Part shown: piece by piece, positions 1 to 9,147 of the stretch
Position numbering within the stretch: the stretch's first letter is position 1
How the letters are laid out: every line of letters begins with the position of its first letter
Origin: Bordetella petrii
GTDB taxonomy: Bacteria > Pseudomonadota > Gammaproteobacteria > Burkholderiales > Burkholderiaceae_B
Length of the DNA stretch: 64,000 bases
NCBI GenBank assembly: GCA_017745595.1
Contig: WMBV01000025.1
Coordinates: 35,415 to 99,414, forward strand
Direction of reading: 5' to 3'
Made by a program: the position numbers and the translations under genes
Notes under the pieces: model-generated
Told to the model about the DNA's origin: nothing
The model's input: the letters and a program-made list of their open reading frames with translations, nothing else
Databases searched by the model: none

Positions 1-663
1 GCGCTGGCTGTTCAGCACGCGAATGTGATTGCCGCGTTGGGTGATGATGCTTTCGTCGATCAGGCGGCGGATGATGCGCGAGAAGGTTTCGGGCTGGATC
101 GACAGGTGGCCCGCCACCAGCCGCTTGGCCATGGGCAGTTCGAAGCTGTCGCTGTCGGGGCGCCGCGCCAGTTGCGTCAGCAGATAGCGCACCACCCGGT
201 GCGTGGCGTTCTTCAATGACAGGGTTTCGATTTCATTGATGCGCTGGTGCAGGCGGATGCACAACTTGCCCAACAGGGCGAAAGTCAGCTTGCTGTTGTT
301 CTGCAGCAGTTCCATGTAGGTGCTGTTGGAAAACCGGTACAGCTGCGACGGCGCGATGGCCTGGGCCGAGGCCACGTAGTCGGGGGTGTCCATCAGCATC
401 ATGGCTTCGGCGAAGGTTTGGCGGCCGCCGATGACATCGAAGACTTTTTCCTGGCCGTCTGGTGTGACGCGGTAGATTTTCACGGTGCCGGCAATGACGA
501 AGTAGAAGGCATGGGCGGGCTCGCCCTGGTGGAACAGTTTTTCGCCTTTTTCGACGTTGAGCAGCCGGGCCGTTTGCAGCAGGGTGTCGAGTTGCGCCTC
601 GCTCAGGGGTTCGAACAGGTGGTGGCTGCGCAGAATCTGGTGGTGGACGCGATGGAGCTGCAT
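1..663 (-). CDS. dnr: Dnr-type Crp/Fnr family transcriptional regulator (partial, runs off left edge)
   Basis: This is a Crp/Fnr-family regulator, closest by eye to Dnr, the nitric-oxide-responsive activator of denitrification genes. The frame is open from the ATG at 663 to base 1, giving 221 codons without a stop; Dnr proteins are about 227 residues, so only a few C-terminal residues are missing. Residues about 15-130 form the cyclic-nucleotide-binding-like beta-roll (HQGEPAHAFYFVIAGTVKIY). After the dimerisation helix (RINEIETLSLKNATHRVVRY) comes a helix-turn-helix with recognition helix LSIQPETFSRIIRRL near 187-201. The cysteine cluster of Fnr is absent, which fits Dnr rather than Fnr. It lies 29 bp downstream of the CysG-like gene on the same strand. 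The Dnr assignment is from memory of the family; the target promoters are not in the window. Confidence 0.85.
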   Translation of the reverse strand, partial: MQLHRVHHQILRSHHLFEPLSEAQLDTLLQTARLLNVEKGEKLFHQGEPAHAFYFVIAGTVKIYRVTPDGQEKVFDVIGGRQTFAEAMMLMDTPDYVASAQAIAPSQLYRFSNSTYMELLQNNSKLTFALLGKLCIRLHQRINEIETLSLKNATHRVVRYLLTQLARRPDSDSFELPMAKRLVAGHLSIQPETFSRIIRRLIDESIITQRGNHIRVLNSQR

Positions 664-692
664 AGTGACAGAGTATGGGCTGGCGCCCTGGT

Positions 693-1688
693 TCAGGTGG
701 GTACCGGGTGGGCCGGGCCGGCTACGCCCGGCACCACCTGATGGGGAATGCCGTGCGCCGCCAGCGTATCGAACGCGCTGGCGCATTCGTGCGTGACGCC
801 GTTGCCGGCCACGAGCAGCAGGACCCGCTTGCCTTGACGGGCCAGTTCGACCAGTTGCCGGCCGCAGCATGGCGCGCTGCCGGTGGCGGGTGCGCGCGGC
901 GCGATGCGGTCGGCATCGCGCCGGCACAGGTCGAGGATGGCGGCGGGAATCGCTGGGCCGCTGAGCACGACGTCGGCTTGCTGCATCAGGCGCAGCGCGC
1001 GGAAGGTAAGCAGGTCGGGGTCGCCCGGGCCGGTGCCGACCCAATAGATTTCGCCGGCGGCCTGGGGCGCAGCGCCGGCCAGCCGGGCTTCGAGCAGGTG
1101 CCGAGCCAGTTCGGGCTGCCCCGCGTGCACGGCCTCGGCGACCGGGCCCTGGAAGATGTCTTCCCAGAAAATGCGGCGTTGCTGCACACTGGGCAGCCAG
1201 GCCTTGACCCGGCCGCGGTATTGCCGGGCCAGGCCGGCCAGTTCGCCGTAGCGGGCGGGCAGCCAGGTTTCGATCTTGGCGCGCACCAGCCGGGCCAGCA
1301 CCGGCGCGTGGCCGCCGCTGCCGACCGCCACGACCAGCGGCGAGCGATCGACCACGGCGGGAAAGACGACGCTGCACAGGGCGGGCGAATCGACCACATT
1401 GACCGGAATGCCGCGCGCCTGGGCCTGCGCCGACACGGTGGCGTTCAGGGCCGCCTGGTTGGTGGCGGCCACCGCCAGCACCGCGTGGTCGAGGTCGGGT
1501 TCGGCATAGGGGCGCGGGTGCAGTTCGGCGGCCAGCGCGGGAAGATCGGGATGCAGGCGGGGCGCCACCACGCGCAGGCGAGCCCCGGCGCTACAGAGCA
1601 GGCGTGCCTTGCGCAATGCCACGTCGCCGCCGCCGACGACCAGGACGGTGCGGCCTTGGAGCGAGTGGAAAAGGGGGAGGAATTCCAT
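693..1688 (-). CDS. CysG-like protein: precorrin-2 dehydrogenase/ferrochelatase half with truncated, degenerate methyltransferase domain
   Basis: The N-terminal 200 residues match the siroheme synthase dehydrogenase/ferrochelatase half, which oxidises precorrin-2 with NAD and inserts iron: start [13 protein letters not shown], Rossmann motif [15 protein letters not shown] near 17-31, then [17 protein letters not shown] and [17 protein letters not shown]. The SAM-dependent uroporphyrinogen-III methyltransferase half begins normally near residue 211 ([17 protein letters not shown]) but ends after about 120 residues instead of about 245. The expected GGDPFIFGRGGE-type segment is replaced by [13 protein letters not shown]. 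Full CysG is about 460-480 residues; this one is 331. Start at 1688 is chosen because it aligns with the CysG N-terminus; an in-frame start at 1793 would begin within the neighbouring terminator. The gene lies just upstream of dnr, so a role in siroheme or heme d1 supply is plausible but inferred. Confidence 0.8.
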   Translation of the reverse strand: MEFLPLFHSLQGRTVLVVGGGDVALRKARLLCSAGARLRVVAPRLHPDLPALAAELHPRPYAEPDLDHAVLAVAATNQAALNATVSAQAQARGIPVNVVDSPALCSVVFPAVVDRSPLVVAVGSGGHAPVLARLVRAKIETWLPARYGELAGLARQYRGRVKAWLPSVQQRRIFWEDIFQGPVAEAVHAGQPELARHLLEARLAGAAPQAAGEIYWVGTGPGDPDLLTFRALRLMQQADVVLSGPAIPAAILDLCRRDADRIAPRAPATGSAPCCGRQLVELARQGKRVLLLVAGNGVTHECASAFDTLAAHGIPHQVVPGVAGPAHPVPT

Positions 1689-1775
1689 GGCGGGTTGGGC
1701 GTCGCGCCTGTACGCCTGGCAGGAATGGCCGGCAAGGACGCGCGACGCTTTCCAGTTTACGGCCGTCCGGATATG

Positions 1776-1800
1776 AAAACGCCCGCTGTACAAGCGGGCG
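1776..1800 (-). terminator. Rho-independent terminator of the DUF945 gene
   Basis: Perfect 8-bp inverted repeat CGCCCGCT (1780-1787) / AGCGGGCG (1793-1800) with a 5-base loop. Read on the minus strand it is followed by four T residues (1779-1776). It lies about 35 bp past the DUF945 stop codon and just upstream of the CysG-like gene, so the two minus-strand genes are probably separate transcripts. Confidence 0.75.
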
Positions 1801-1834
1801 TCTTGCGAAAAATCAATTTACTGCCACGACAGCT

Positions 1835-3754
1835 TCAGCGCGGTGGGCGGGCCAGCGTTTCGGCGAACTGCGGTACCGAGGCAAAAAAGGTCTTGACCAG
1901 GAAATCGGCGCCGTTGTCGCCGATGCCGCCGTAGGCGTTCACGTCCATTTCGAGCACGGCGTGGTTGTCGGGGTCCAGGTAGGCGCGTGTCCAGCGATTC
2001 TGCGTATTCCAGTCGTTCAGCAGGCGCAGCGGCACCGGCTTGCTCGGGGCGAAGCTGGCGCGCAGCAGCAGGTCGGTGCAAACCGAATCGATGTCGCAAT
2101 CGTTGAATTCGACACGCAGGCTGTCGGCGCCGCTGTCGCCGGGCTGGATTTCCATGACCGGGTTGCCGCCGGCCGCCGCGCCCAGTTGGTAGGCCAAGCC
2201 CATTTCATCCAGGATTTCACCGACCAGGCCGGGGTCCAGCGCGCCCAGCAGGTTATTGTCCAGGCCGGCATCGTCGTCGCCCAGGTCGCCCACCAGATTG
2301 CCTAGCAGCTCGTCGATGGGCACCGGATTGCCGTTCAGGCTGGCGGCGCCGTCGGCATAGTGGAAGGCGCCCACCAGGTTATCCCCGTCGTTCTTGCCGA
2401 GGCTCAGCATTTCCGCCATGCCTGCCGCGGCGCTGACCTGGGCTTCGGCCTCGGACGCGGCTTGCTGGGCATCCAGGCCCTGGCCCTGCAGCAATTGGGA
2501 CAGCACATCTTGCGCCATGGGCTTGGACATCACGACCTTGATGTCGAGCGCCTTGATGGCCTGCCGGATCAGGGCGCGCGGGTCATCGACCTCGGGCGCC
2601 TGGGCATCGAGGCTGGGCGGCTTGGTCAGGTCCAGCGTCAGCGCCAGGCGGCTTTCGCCCTTGGCGGTCTGCCAGGTAACGGGGTCGAGCCGCAGCGACG
2701 GGTTGCCCGCCAGGACCTGCGTGCCCGACTGCAGCAGCGCCTGGCGGCGCTCGGGAGTCAGCGCCGCAGAGGGATCTTCGGTCTGGCCGATTTCGGTGAA
2801 AATCTCGTTGTACAGCTTGGACAAGTCCGCCGTGGCCTGGCCGTCCAGGCGATCGAGCTTGATGGTGGCCTGGCCCTTGCCGAAATTGCGGCCGTTGACG
2901 TCGACCTGGCCGACTTGATAGCCCATTTCCAGGTTCAGGCTGGTACCGCTTTCGGCCAGGCTGGCGGTGTAGCCCACCGACTGCAGCGCAACCTTGGTGG
3001 CGCTGGCCAGGTCTTCGACATCGATGCGCTGGACCTGGGCGCTGGAGTTGCCGATGCCGAACCCGAACTGCCCCTGGCGGGTATCGAGGTCCAGGGTGAT
3101 GCCGGCGGCGTCTATCTTGGCCGGGCGCTCGCTCTGGCTGGAATCGACCGCGATCCGGTCGATGGCGACGCGGGCCGTGGAGCTGCGCGTGGCCTGTTCG
3201 TACGCGCCTTCGGCATGCGCGCCGCTGAAGTCCAGCACGTTGCCGTCTTTGCTGATTTGCATGGGGGCCACGCCGGCCGTGCCGGACGTGTCGCCGTTGT
3301 ACGAAACGACCGTGTCGCTCCAGAGCGGAGTGGCGCCCTGGGTCAGTTCGAACAGGGGCTTCAGGTCTTCATTGGCGACCATCTCGGCGTGCACGAAGGC
3401 CAGCTTGGGCAGCCATTTGCCTTGCATCAGGGCGCCCTTGGCGAACGGGCCGTGTTCGATGCGCGAGACGAATTCCGCGGTGCCTTGCGGCAGGTCTTGC
3501 GGGGCCTGGGGGGTCTTGGTCAGCGACACGCCGTAGCGGGCCTGGCTGGTAAAGAAATGCCGCTGGTAGTCGATCTGCCGGATTTCCACGCCGAAGCTCA
3601 TGCCGGCAAAGGCGTCGGCGAGCTTCTGGTTCACTTCCGCCAGGCGGGCCGGCGTTTCGGCCTCGATACGCTTGCCGGTGTACCAGGTGGCCGCCAGCCA
3701 GCCCGCCGCCACCACCACAATCACACCCGCTGTGATCCCCGCTGCCTTTTTCAT
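1835..3754 (-). CDS. YdgA family protein (DUF945)
   Basis: A 639-residue protein with an N-terminal signal anchor (MKKAAGITAGVIVVVAAGWLAATWYTG) followed by a long extracytoplasmic part. The early segment EAETPARLAEVNQKLADAF and the motif YQRHFFTSQARYGVSL are typical of the DUF945/YdgA family, whose biochemical function is not established. The C-terminal part repeats beta-rich segments and ends MDVNAYGGIGDNGADFLVKTFFASVPQFAETL. It is longer than the usual 450-500 residues of the family. It appears to be transcribed alone, ending at the hairpin at 1776-1800. Membrane anchoring is seen in the sequence; a role at the envelope is inferred. Confidence 0.8.
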   Translation of the reverse strand: MKKAAGITAGVIVVVAAGWLAATWYTGKRIEAETPARLAEVNQKLADAFAGMSFGVEIRQIDYQRHFFTSQARYGVSLTKTPQAPQDLPQGTAEFVSRIEHGPFAKGALMQGKWLPKLAFVHAEMVANEDLKPLFELTQGATPLWSDTVVSYNGDTSGTAGVAPMQISKDGNVLDFSGAHAEGAYEQATRSSTARVAIDRIAVDSSQSERPAKIDAAGITLDLDTRQGQFGFGIGNSSAQVQRIDVEDLASATKVALQSVGYTASLAESGTSLNLEMGYQVGQVDVNGRNFGKGQATIKLDRLDGQATADLSKLYNEIFTEIGQTEDPSAALTPERRQALLQSGTQVLAGNPSLRLDPVTWQTAKGESRLALTLDLTKPPSLDAQAPEVDDPRALIRQAIKALDIKVVMSKPMAQDVLSQLLQGQGLDAQQAASEAEAQVSAAAGMAEMLSLGKNDGDNLVGAFHYADGAASLNGNPVPIDELLGNLVGDLGDDDAGLDNNLLGALDPGLVGEILDEMGLAYQLGAAAGGNPVMEIQPGDSGADSLRVEFNDCDIDSVCTDLLLRASFAPSKPVPLRLLNDWNTQNRWTRAYLDPDNHAVLEMDVNAYGGIGDNGADFLVKTFFASVPQFAETLARPPR

Positions 3755-3895
3755 CGTACCGTCCGACTTCAGTTATAGATGCGCCCGGCGGGCACCGCGT
3801 GGCCGGCCGGGCGAGGGGCGATCGCCCGCGGCGAGTATACCGACGCGGGGTAGCGCCGTGGCCGCAGGGGCGTTACCAGACGTTTCCGGGAAGAC

Positions 3896-5371
3896 CTAGA
3901 GCGGATCGAGCGGATAGATGGGCCGGCGCACATGCTTGAACTCGACCTGGCTATAGTCGGACGTGGTGACGCCGACCCCGGTGCACGCGATGATGTCGGT
4001 GGCCATGTCGGCGAAGCCCGCGCGCCAGTGCACCCGGCTTTTCAGGGCCACATAGCGCTTTTGCAGGGGATCGATGCCGGCCGACAGCAGGCAATTGATG
4101 TCGAAGGGCTCTTGGTGGCGCGAAACGATGACGATCTGCACCCGCCCGGTGTCGAACACCACGGTCAGCCCGGTGTCGTTGCGCACGCCGCGATACATGG
4201 GGCCGCGGTTCAGGTACACGCCATCGAACACCAGCTTGACGCGCCCGGCCACCGACAGAGGCTGGCTTTGCTGTTTCAGCGCGGGCATGGGCACCTTGCC
4301 GCCCAGCGCCAGGGTGATGTCGGCGCCCACCCCGGCGGCGGCCGCCTGCTGCGCGGCTTGCGGATCGCACAACGCATAGAACGCGACGTTGTCGAGCTCT
4401 TGCCGCAAGATTTCGGCCAGTACGGCGGTGGTGTCCATGGTGCCGCCCGAGCCGGTATTGTCGAAGTGGTCGAGCAGGATCACCGGCCCTTGTTCGATGG
4501 CCTTGGCGCGGGCGATGGCGGGCTGCAGCGGTTCGCAGTGGAACACCCATTGTTCGCGCCCTTGCCAGGCGGCGTCGAGCAGCGCGTCGCGATGGCGTTC
4601 GGCCGCCGGCAGGTCGGCGTCGGTGCAGACCACCGCGCTCAGGCCGGCCTCGCGGATATCGGCGTGCGGAAAGCCCACGAACACCGAGGCGGCCAGCACG
4701 CCCTGCGATTCCAGCGCCCGGCAGCGGTCTTGCAGCGATTTGTTGGGATCGGCATGGGTGCCCTGGCACATGATGTGCGGCAGCATGGGCTTGTTGGCCC
4801 AGGCCATGACGGGGCGGATCTCGCCCTTCAGGGTGCGGGCGATGACGTCGGCCGCGCGTATGCCGCTGGCGCGGATATCGACGTGCGGGTACGTGTGGAA
4901 GCCGGTGACGACCGTGGCGTGCCGCACGATGTCGTCGTAGATATTGGCATGCATGTCCAGCGTGATGCCCACCGGGGTGTCGGGATCGATGTCGCGCAGG
5001 CGGCGCAGCAGGTTGCCCTCGGCGTCTTCGACGCCTTCGGCCACCATGGCGCCGTGCAGGTCGAGCAAGATGGCGTCGTAGCCGCCGCGACGCACTTCGT
5101 CGAGCACCAGCTCGCACAGGCGCGCATAGGTGTCCGCGTCGGTGGGGGCGCTGGGCCAGGATTCGGCCGCCACCGGCACGACGATCTCGGCGCCCTCGCG
5201 GCGCGCGATTTCAATGTAGCCGCCCAGGCCGCTGTCGGTGTTTTCGTAGGCCCGGATGGCCTGTTCGCCCGCCAGGATCTCGGGGTTGCCGCGGAAGAAG
5301 CGTTCGAGCGGCGTGGCCACGGGTGAAAACGTATTGGTTTCGTGCTTGATCATCGCCAGCAGCCAGCGCAT
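3896..5371 (-). CDS. M81 family (MlrC-like) metallopeptidase, copy 1
   Basis: A 491-residue member of peptidase family M81, named for MlrC (microcystinase C), a zinc metallopeptidase acting on linear peptides. Family landmarks are the N-terminal MIKHETNTFSPVATPLERF, ILLDLHGAMVAEGVEDAEG near 100-120, and LDMHANIYDDIV with FHTYPHVDI near 145-175, which carry the Asp/His residues that would bind metal, plus LLDHFDNTGSGGTMDTTAVL in the middle. Start 5371 is chosen because MRWLLAMIKHETNTF matches the family N-terminus; the longer reading frame to 5530 would run through the repeat at 5456-5547. It lies downstream of the peptide ABC transporter genes on the same strand, but a 200-bp gap containing hairpin repeats separates them. 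Substrate unknown. Confidence 0.85.
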   Translation of the reverse strand: MRWLLAMIKHETNTFSPVATPLERFFRGNPEILAGEQAIRAYENTDSGLGGYIEIARREGAEIVVPVAAESWPSAPTDADTYARLCELVLDEVRRGGYDAILLDLHGAMVAEGVEDAEGNLLRRLRDIDPDTPVGITLDMHANIYDDIVRHATVVTGFHTYPHVDIRASGIRAADVIARTLKGEIRPVMAWANKPMLPHIMCQGTHADPNKSLQDRCRALESQGVLAASVFVGFPHADIREAGLSAVVCTDADLPAAERHRDALLDAAWQGREQWVFHCEPLQPAIARAKAIEQGPVILLDHFDNTGSGGTMDTTAVLAEILRQELDNVAFYALCDPQAAQQAAAAGVGADITLALGGKVPMPALKQQSQPLSVAGRVKLVFDGVYLNRGPMYRGVRNDTGLTVVFDTGRVQIVIVSRHQEPFDINCLLSAGIDPLQKRYVALKSRVHWRAGFADMATDIIACTGVGVTTSDYSQVEFKHVRRPIYPLDPL

Positions 5372-5455
5372 GGTGTCGTGCTCCAGGTGGTTGAGATGCC
5401 ATTGTGCTACTCGGGCGGCCAGGTTGCCAGGGGGCAGTCCGCCAGGGGATTCGCT

Positions 5456-5547
5456 AGGTATCTGACTCCTGCAGGGTGTCAGATACCGAAGCCAGCCGCA
5501 GGTATTGCTGCACACAACGGTGTCAGGCACCTGCGGAGCCTGACACC
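5456..5547. repeat. Paired palindromic repeat, locus 1
   Basis: Two hairpin units lie between two minus-strand genes. Unit 1 (5456-5487) has arms GGTATCTGAC/GTCAGATACC; it differs from the usual GGTGTCTGAC/GTCAGACACC by one change in each arm that keeps pairing. Unit 2 (5519-5547) has arms GGTGTCAGGC/GCCTGACACC. The two units are about 30 bp apart. See the findings for the family description. Confidence 0.9.
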
Positions 5548-5572
5548 CGGCAAAGTATGCGGGGTGGGCCCA

Positions 5573-7231
5573 TCACGCCGCCAGCGGCCGGAAGTTGCGG
5601 AAATCCCAGCCGCGTCCCGGGGCCGCGTCGATCAGGGCGCGGGTGTAGTCGTGGGCGGGCCGGGTCAGCACGACCTCGGCCGGGCCGGTTTCGACCACCA
5701 CGCCGCGTTGCATGACCATGATGGTGTCGCAGATTTGGGCGGCCACGCGCAGGTCATGCGTGATGAACAGCACCCCCACGCCGGTGCGCTGGCGGATCTG
5801 TTCCAGCAGTTCGAGCACCTGGGCCTGCACCGAGACGTCGAGCGCCGAGACGGCTTCGTCGGCCACCAGTACTTCGGGTTCCATGACCAGGGCGCGCGCA
5901 ATGCAGATGCGCTGGCGCTGTCCGCCCGAGAACTGGTGCGGATAGCGCTGCATGACTTCGGCGCCCATGCCGACCACCCGCAGGGTTTCAATGGCCCGGG
6001 CCACCGCGCGTTCGCGTGATTGGCCGAAGTTGAGCAGGCCTTCGATGATGGACTCGCCCACCTTGCGACGCGGATTGAGCGAACGGTAAGGGTCCTGGAA
6101 GACGATCTGGACGCGGCGGCGCACCGGCCGCAGCGCCGCGCCCGACAGGGTGGCGATGTCGTCGCCGCCGATCAGCATGGTGCCGGCCGAGGGTTCGATG
6201 AGGCGCAGGATGCAGCGCGCCACCGTGGATTTCCCGGACCCGGATTCGCCCACGATGCCCAGGATCTCGCCCTTGCGCAGCACCAGGTTGACGTCGTTGG
6301 CGGCCAGTACCGAGCGGGCGCCGCCGCCCCAGAACGGCCGCTTGTCGGTATAGGTGCGCCCCAGCCCGCTGACGCGCAGTACCGCGTCGCCGGCAGGGGC
6401 GTCGCGCCGCAGCGGCACCAGGCTGGGCACCGAGGACACCAGGCGGCGCGTATAGCTTTGCTGGGGGCGCGCCAGGATGTCGTCGCGCGTGCCGCTTTCG
6501 ATCAGGTCGCCGCGGTTCATGACGACGATGCGATCGGCGATCTCGGCCACCACGCCGAAGTCGTGGGTGATGAACAGCACGGCGGTGCGGTGCCTGACCT
6601 GCAGTTCCTTGATCAGCGCCAGAATCTGCTTTTGCGTGGTGACGTCCAGCGCGGTGGTGGGTTCGTCGGCGATCAGCAGGCGCGGTTCCAGGATGAGCGC
6701 CATGGCTATGACGATGCGCTGGCGCTGCCCGCCCGAAAGCTGGTGCGGGTAGGAATCGTAGATGCGTTCGACGTCGGGCAGGTGCACCGAGCGGAACATG
6801 TCGAGCACCTTGGCGCGCCGCTGCGCGCGCGGCATGCGGCGGTGCAGCCGCAGGACCTCGTCGACCTGGCGGCCGACGCTATGCACCGGGTTGAGCGCCG
6901 TCATGGGTTCCTGGAACACCATGGCCATGCGGGTGGCGCGCAGTTCGCGCAGGCGGCGCGGCGTGGCGCTGATGACGTCTTCGCCTTCGACGCGCACCGC
7001 GCCGCTGGGCAGCAGCACGCCCGGCGGCAGCAGCCCCATGACCGCCAGCGAACTCACCGATTTGCCGGAGCCTGATTCGCCCACCACGCAGACGGTTTCG
7101 CCGGCATGGACGTCGAGGCTGAGATTGCGCACCACCCGGTTGCCGGCGCCGGCCACTTCGACCGACAGATTGCGGATGGCCAGCACGGCATCGGTGGTGT
7201 CGCCAGCGGGGGGATGGGGAGAATAGGCCAT
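5573..7231 (-). CDS. Peptide-type ABC transporter, fused double ATP-binding subunit
   Basis: A 552-residue protein with two complete ABC ATPase domains in tandem, equivalent to DppD plus DppF or to GsiA. Domain 1: Walker A GESGSGKSVSSLAVMGL near residue 53, signature LSGGQRQRIVIAMAL, Walker B RLLIADEPTTALDVT, switch His in FITHDFGVV. Domain 2: Walker A GESGSGKSTVARCILRL near residue 330, signature FSGGQRQRICIARAL, Walker B EVLVADEAVSALDVSVQ, FITHDLRVA. It would power import of oligopeptide-like solutes through the two permeases encoded immediately upstream (gap of 55 bp). Walker B of domain 2 reads DEAVSALDVS, a common DppF variant. Start ATG at 7231 gives MAYSPHPPAGD; alternatives are not evident. 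Confidence 0.93.
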   Translation of the reverse strand: MAYSPHPPAGDTTDAVLAIRNLSVEVAGAGNRVVRNLSLDVHAGETVCVVGESGSGKSVSSLAVMGLLPPGVLLPSGAVRVEGEDVISATPRRLRELRATRMAMVFQEPMTALNPVHSVGRQVDEVLRLHRRMPRAQRRAKVLDMFRSVHLPDVERIYDSYPHQLSGGQRQRIVIAMALILEPRLLIADEPTTALDVTTQKQILALIKELQVRHRTAVLFITHDFGVVAEIADRIVVMNRGDLIESGTRDDILARPQQSYTRRLVSSVPSLVPLRRDAPAGDAVLRVSGLGRTYTDKRPFWGGGARSVLAANDVNLVLRKGEILGIVGESGSGKSTVARCILRLIEPSAGTMLIGGDDIATLSGAALRPVRRRVQIVFQDPYRSLNPRRKVGESIIEGLLNFGQSRERAVARAIETLRVVGMGAEVMQRYPHQFSGGQRQRICIARALVMEPEVLVADEAVSALDVSVQAQVLELLEQIRQRTGVGVLFITHDLRVAAQICDTIMVMQRGVVVETGPAEVVLTRPAHDYTRALIDAAPGRGWDFRNFRPLAA

Positions 7232-7286
7232 GGTGTCAGTTGTTCACCGTGCGTGGCGCGGTCTGCTTCGGGGGTGGGATTTCATT

Positions 7287-8186
7287 TCAGATCCTGCGCA
7301 CCATCTTGGGATCGAGCGCATCGCGCAGCGCATCGCCCAGGATATTGACGCTGAGCACGGTCAGCGACAGGAACAGGCCCGGAAACAGGATCAGGCCCGG
7401 CAGCATGCGGAAATACATGCGGCCTTCGGACATGATGTTGCCCCAGGAAGGGATTTCGGGCGGGATGCCCGCGCCCAGGAAACTGAGGATGGCTTCGGTC
7501 AGCATGGCGGACGCGAAGACATACGTGCCCTGGACGGTCAGGGGCGCGATGGTGCTGGGCACCATGTGGCGCCACAGCAGCAGCGGCAGCGGCGTGCCCA
7601 GCGCCAGGGCGGCTTCGACGTAGGGCTCGCCGCGCACGCTGAGGATCTGGCCGCGCACCAGCCGCACCACGCGCGGGATCTCGGGAATGGTGATCGCCAC
7701 CAGCACGGTGGTCAGGCTGGCGCCCGTGACCGACACCAGCGCGATGGCCAGCAGAATGCCGGGGATCGCCATGATGGCGTCCATGACGCGCATGACCGGG
7801 CCGTCGAGCGAGCGGAACCAGCCCGCTACCAGGCCGATGAGCAGGCCCGCCGCCACGCTGATCGCGGCCGCGCCCAGGCCGGCGATGAGCGATACGCGCG
7901 CGCCGTAGACCACCCGCGACCAGACGTCGCGCCCGAAGGCGTCGGTGCCCAGCAGGTAGCCGCCGAACGGAGGCTTCAGGCGGTTGCCGGGATCGAGCGC
8001 GGTGGGGTTGACCGTGCCCAGCCACGGCGCCAGCAGCGCGGCCGCCACGATCAGCAGCAGTACCACCAGCGCGATCAGTACCGGCCAGCTTTTCAGGGCG
8101 AGGCGCACGCGGTGCCAGGCGGTGGCGCGCGGATCGGCGTGGGGCGCGTCGGCGGCTGGGGCGATGGCGTCGGTTTGCGGGGCCAT
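7287..8186 (-). CDS. Peptide-type ABC transporter permease, DppC-like
   Basis: A 299-residue inner-membrane permease. After an N-terminal cytoplasmic tail (MAPQTDAIAPAADAPH) come a first membrane helix (WPVLIALVVLLLIVAAALL), the periplasmic motif GYLLGTDAFGRDVWSRVVYG typical of DppC/OppC, and about five further helices. The cytoplasmic EAA loop is EPYVEAALALGTPLPLLLWR followed by HMVPSTIAPLTV. The C-terminus LSVNILGDALRDALDPKMVR is the standard DppC ending. The frame stays open far upstream (to 9266), but the first 360 codons of that longer frame are antisense-like readthrough of the partner gene; the ATG at 8186, two bases past the upstream permease stop, is the likely start. It forms the channel together with the DppB-like subunit. 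Confidence 0.92.
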   Translation of the reverse strand: MAPQTDAIAPAADAPHADPRATAWHRVRLALKSWPVLIALVVLLLIVAAALLAPWLGTVNPTALDPGNRLKPPFGGYLLGTDAFGRDVWSRVVYGARVSLIAGLGAAAISVAAGLLIGLVAGWFRSLDGPVMRVMDAIMAIPGILLAIALVSVTGASLTTVLVAITIPEIPRVVRLVRGQILSVRGEPYVEAALALGTPLPLLLWRHMVPSTIAPLTVQGTYVFASAMLTEAILSFLGAGIPPEIPSWGNIMSEGRMYFRMLPGLILFPGLFLSLTVLSVNILGDALRDALDPKMVRRI

Positions 8187-8188
8187 GG

Positions 8189-9130
8189 TCAGTACCTGAT
8201 GCGCGGGTCGAACAGCGTGTAGGCGCAATCGACAAGCAGATTGATGAACACGTAGACGAACGCGAAGAACAGCGTCAGCCCCTGGATGACGGGGTAGTCG
8301 CGCGCCAGCACGGCCTCGACAACCAGCCGCCCCAGGCCGGGGATGTTGAAGACGGACTCGGTGACCACCACGCCGCTGATCAGCAGGGCGATGCCCACGC
8401 CCACCACGGTGGCGATGGGCACGGCGGCATTGCGCAGCGCATGTCCGAGCAGCACGCCGGTTTCGCCCAGGCCCTTGGCGCGCGCGGTGCGGATGAAATC
8501 TTCGCCCATGACTTCGATCACGCTGGTGCGGGTGATGCGGGCGATGAGCGCCACATAGATGGTGGACAGTGCCAGCGACGGCAGGATGAGGCGGTGCAGG
8601 AACGGCCAGAAGCCGCCCGACAGCGGCGTGTAGCCCTGCACCTTGAACCAGTCGAGTTCGATGGCGAAGGCCCAGATCAGCAGATAGCCGGTGACGAAGA
8701 CCGGCACCGAGAACCCCAGCACCGAGAAGCCCATGACCATGCGGTCGAGCAGCCGCCCCTGGCGCCAGGCCGCCAGGATGCCCAGCGGAATGGCCACGGC
8801 CAGGGTGAACACCAGCGTCAGCAGCGCCAGGCTGAGCGAGGGCTCGAGCCGCTGGCCGATGAGCTGGCGCACCGGCACGCCCGACATCAGCGATGTGCCG
8901 ATGTCGCCCTGCACCAGCCGGCCGGCCCACAGGAAGAACTGCTTGATGACTGGCTGGTCCAGGCCCATGACCTGGCGGATCTGGGCGATGCGCTCGGGCG
9001 TGGCGCCATCGCCGGCCATGATGACGGCCGGGTCGCCCGGGCTGAGGCGCAGGATGGCGAACACGACCACGGCCACCAGGATCAGGACGGGAATGGTGGC
9101 CAGCAGGCGGCGCAGGATGAAAGCCAGCAT
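8189..9130 (-). CDS. Peptide-type ABC transporter permease, DppB-like
   Basis: A 313-residue inner-membrane permease with the DppB/OppB layout: N-terminal helix MLAFILRRLLATIPVLILVAVVVFAILRLSPGDPA split here as MLAFILRRLLATIPVLILV then VVFAILRLSPGDPAVIM, then the conserved MGLDQPVIKQFFLW segment, and five more helices. The EAA loop is EDFIRTARAKGLGETGVLLG followed by HALRNAAVPI. The C-terminus VFINLLVDCAYTLFDPRIRY matches the DppB family ending. Only two bases separate its stop from the start of the DppC-like gene, and 17 bp separate it from the upstream binding-protein gene, so these genes are surely one transcript. Confidence 0.92.
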   Translation of the reverse strand: MLAFILRRLLATIPVLILVAVVVFAILRLSPGDPAVIMAGDGATPERIAQIRQVMGLDQPVIKQFFLWAGRLVQGDIGTSLMSGVPVRQLIGQRLEPSLSLALLTLVFTLAVAIPLGILAAWRQGRLLDRMVMGFSVLGFSVPVFVTGYLLIWAFAIELDWFKVQGYTPLSGGFWPFLHRLILPSLALSTIYVALIARITRTSVIEVMGEDFIRTARAKGLGETGVLLGHALRNAAVPIATVVGVGIALLISGVVVTESVFNIPGLGRLVVEAVLARDYPVIQGLTLFFAFVYVFINLLVDCAYTLFDPRIRY

Positions 9131-9147
9131 GTGCGGGAGCTTCCGGG

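Noticed and set aside
693..1688. A frameshift as the cause of the short CysG-like protein.
   Set aside because: Only 29 bp separate its stop from dnr and no other frame there encodes the missing C-terminal half, so it is truly shortened.
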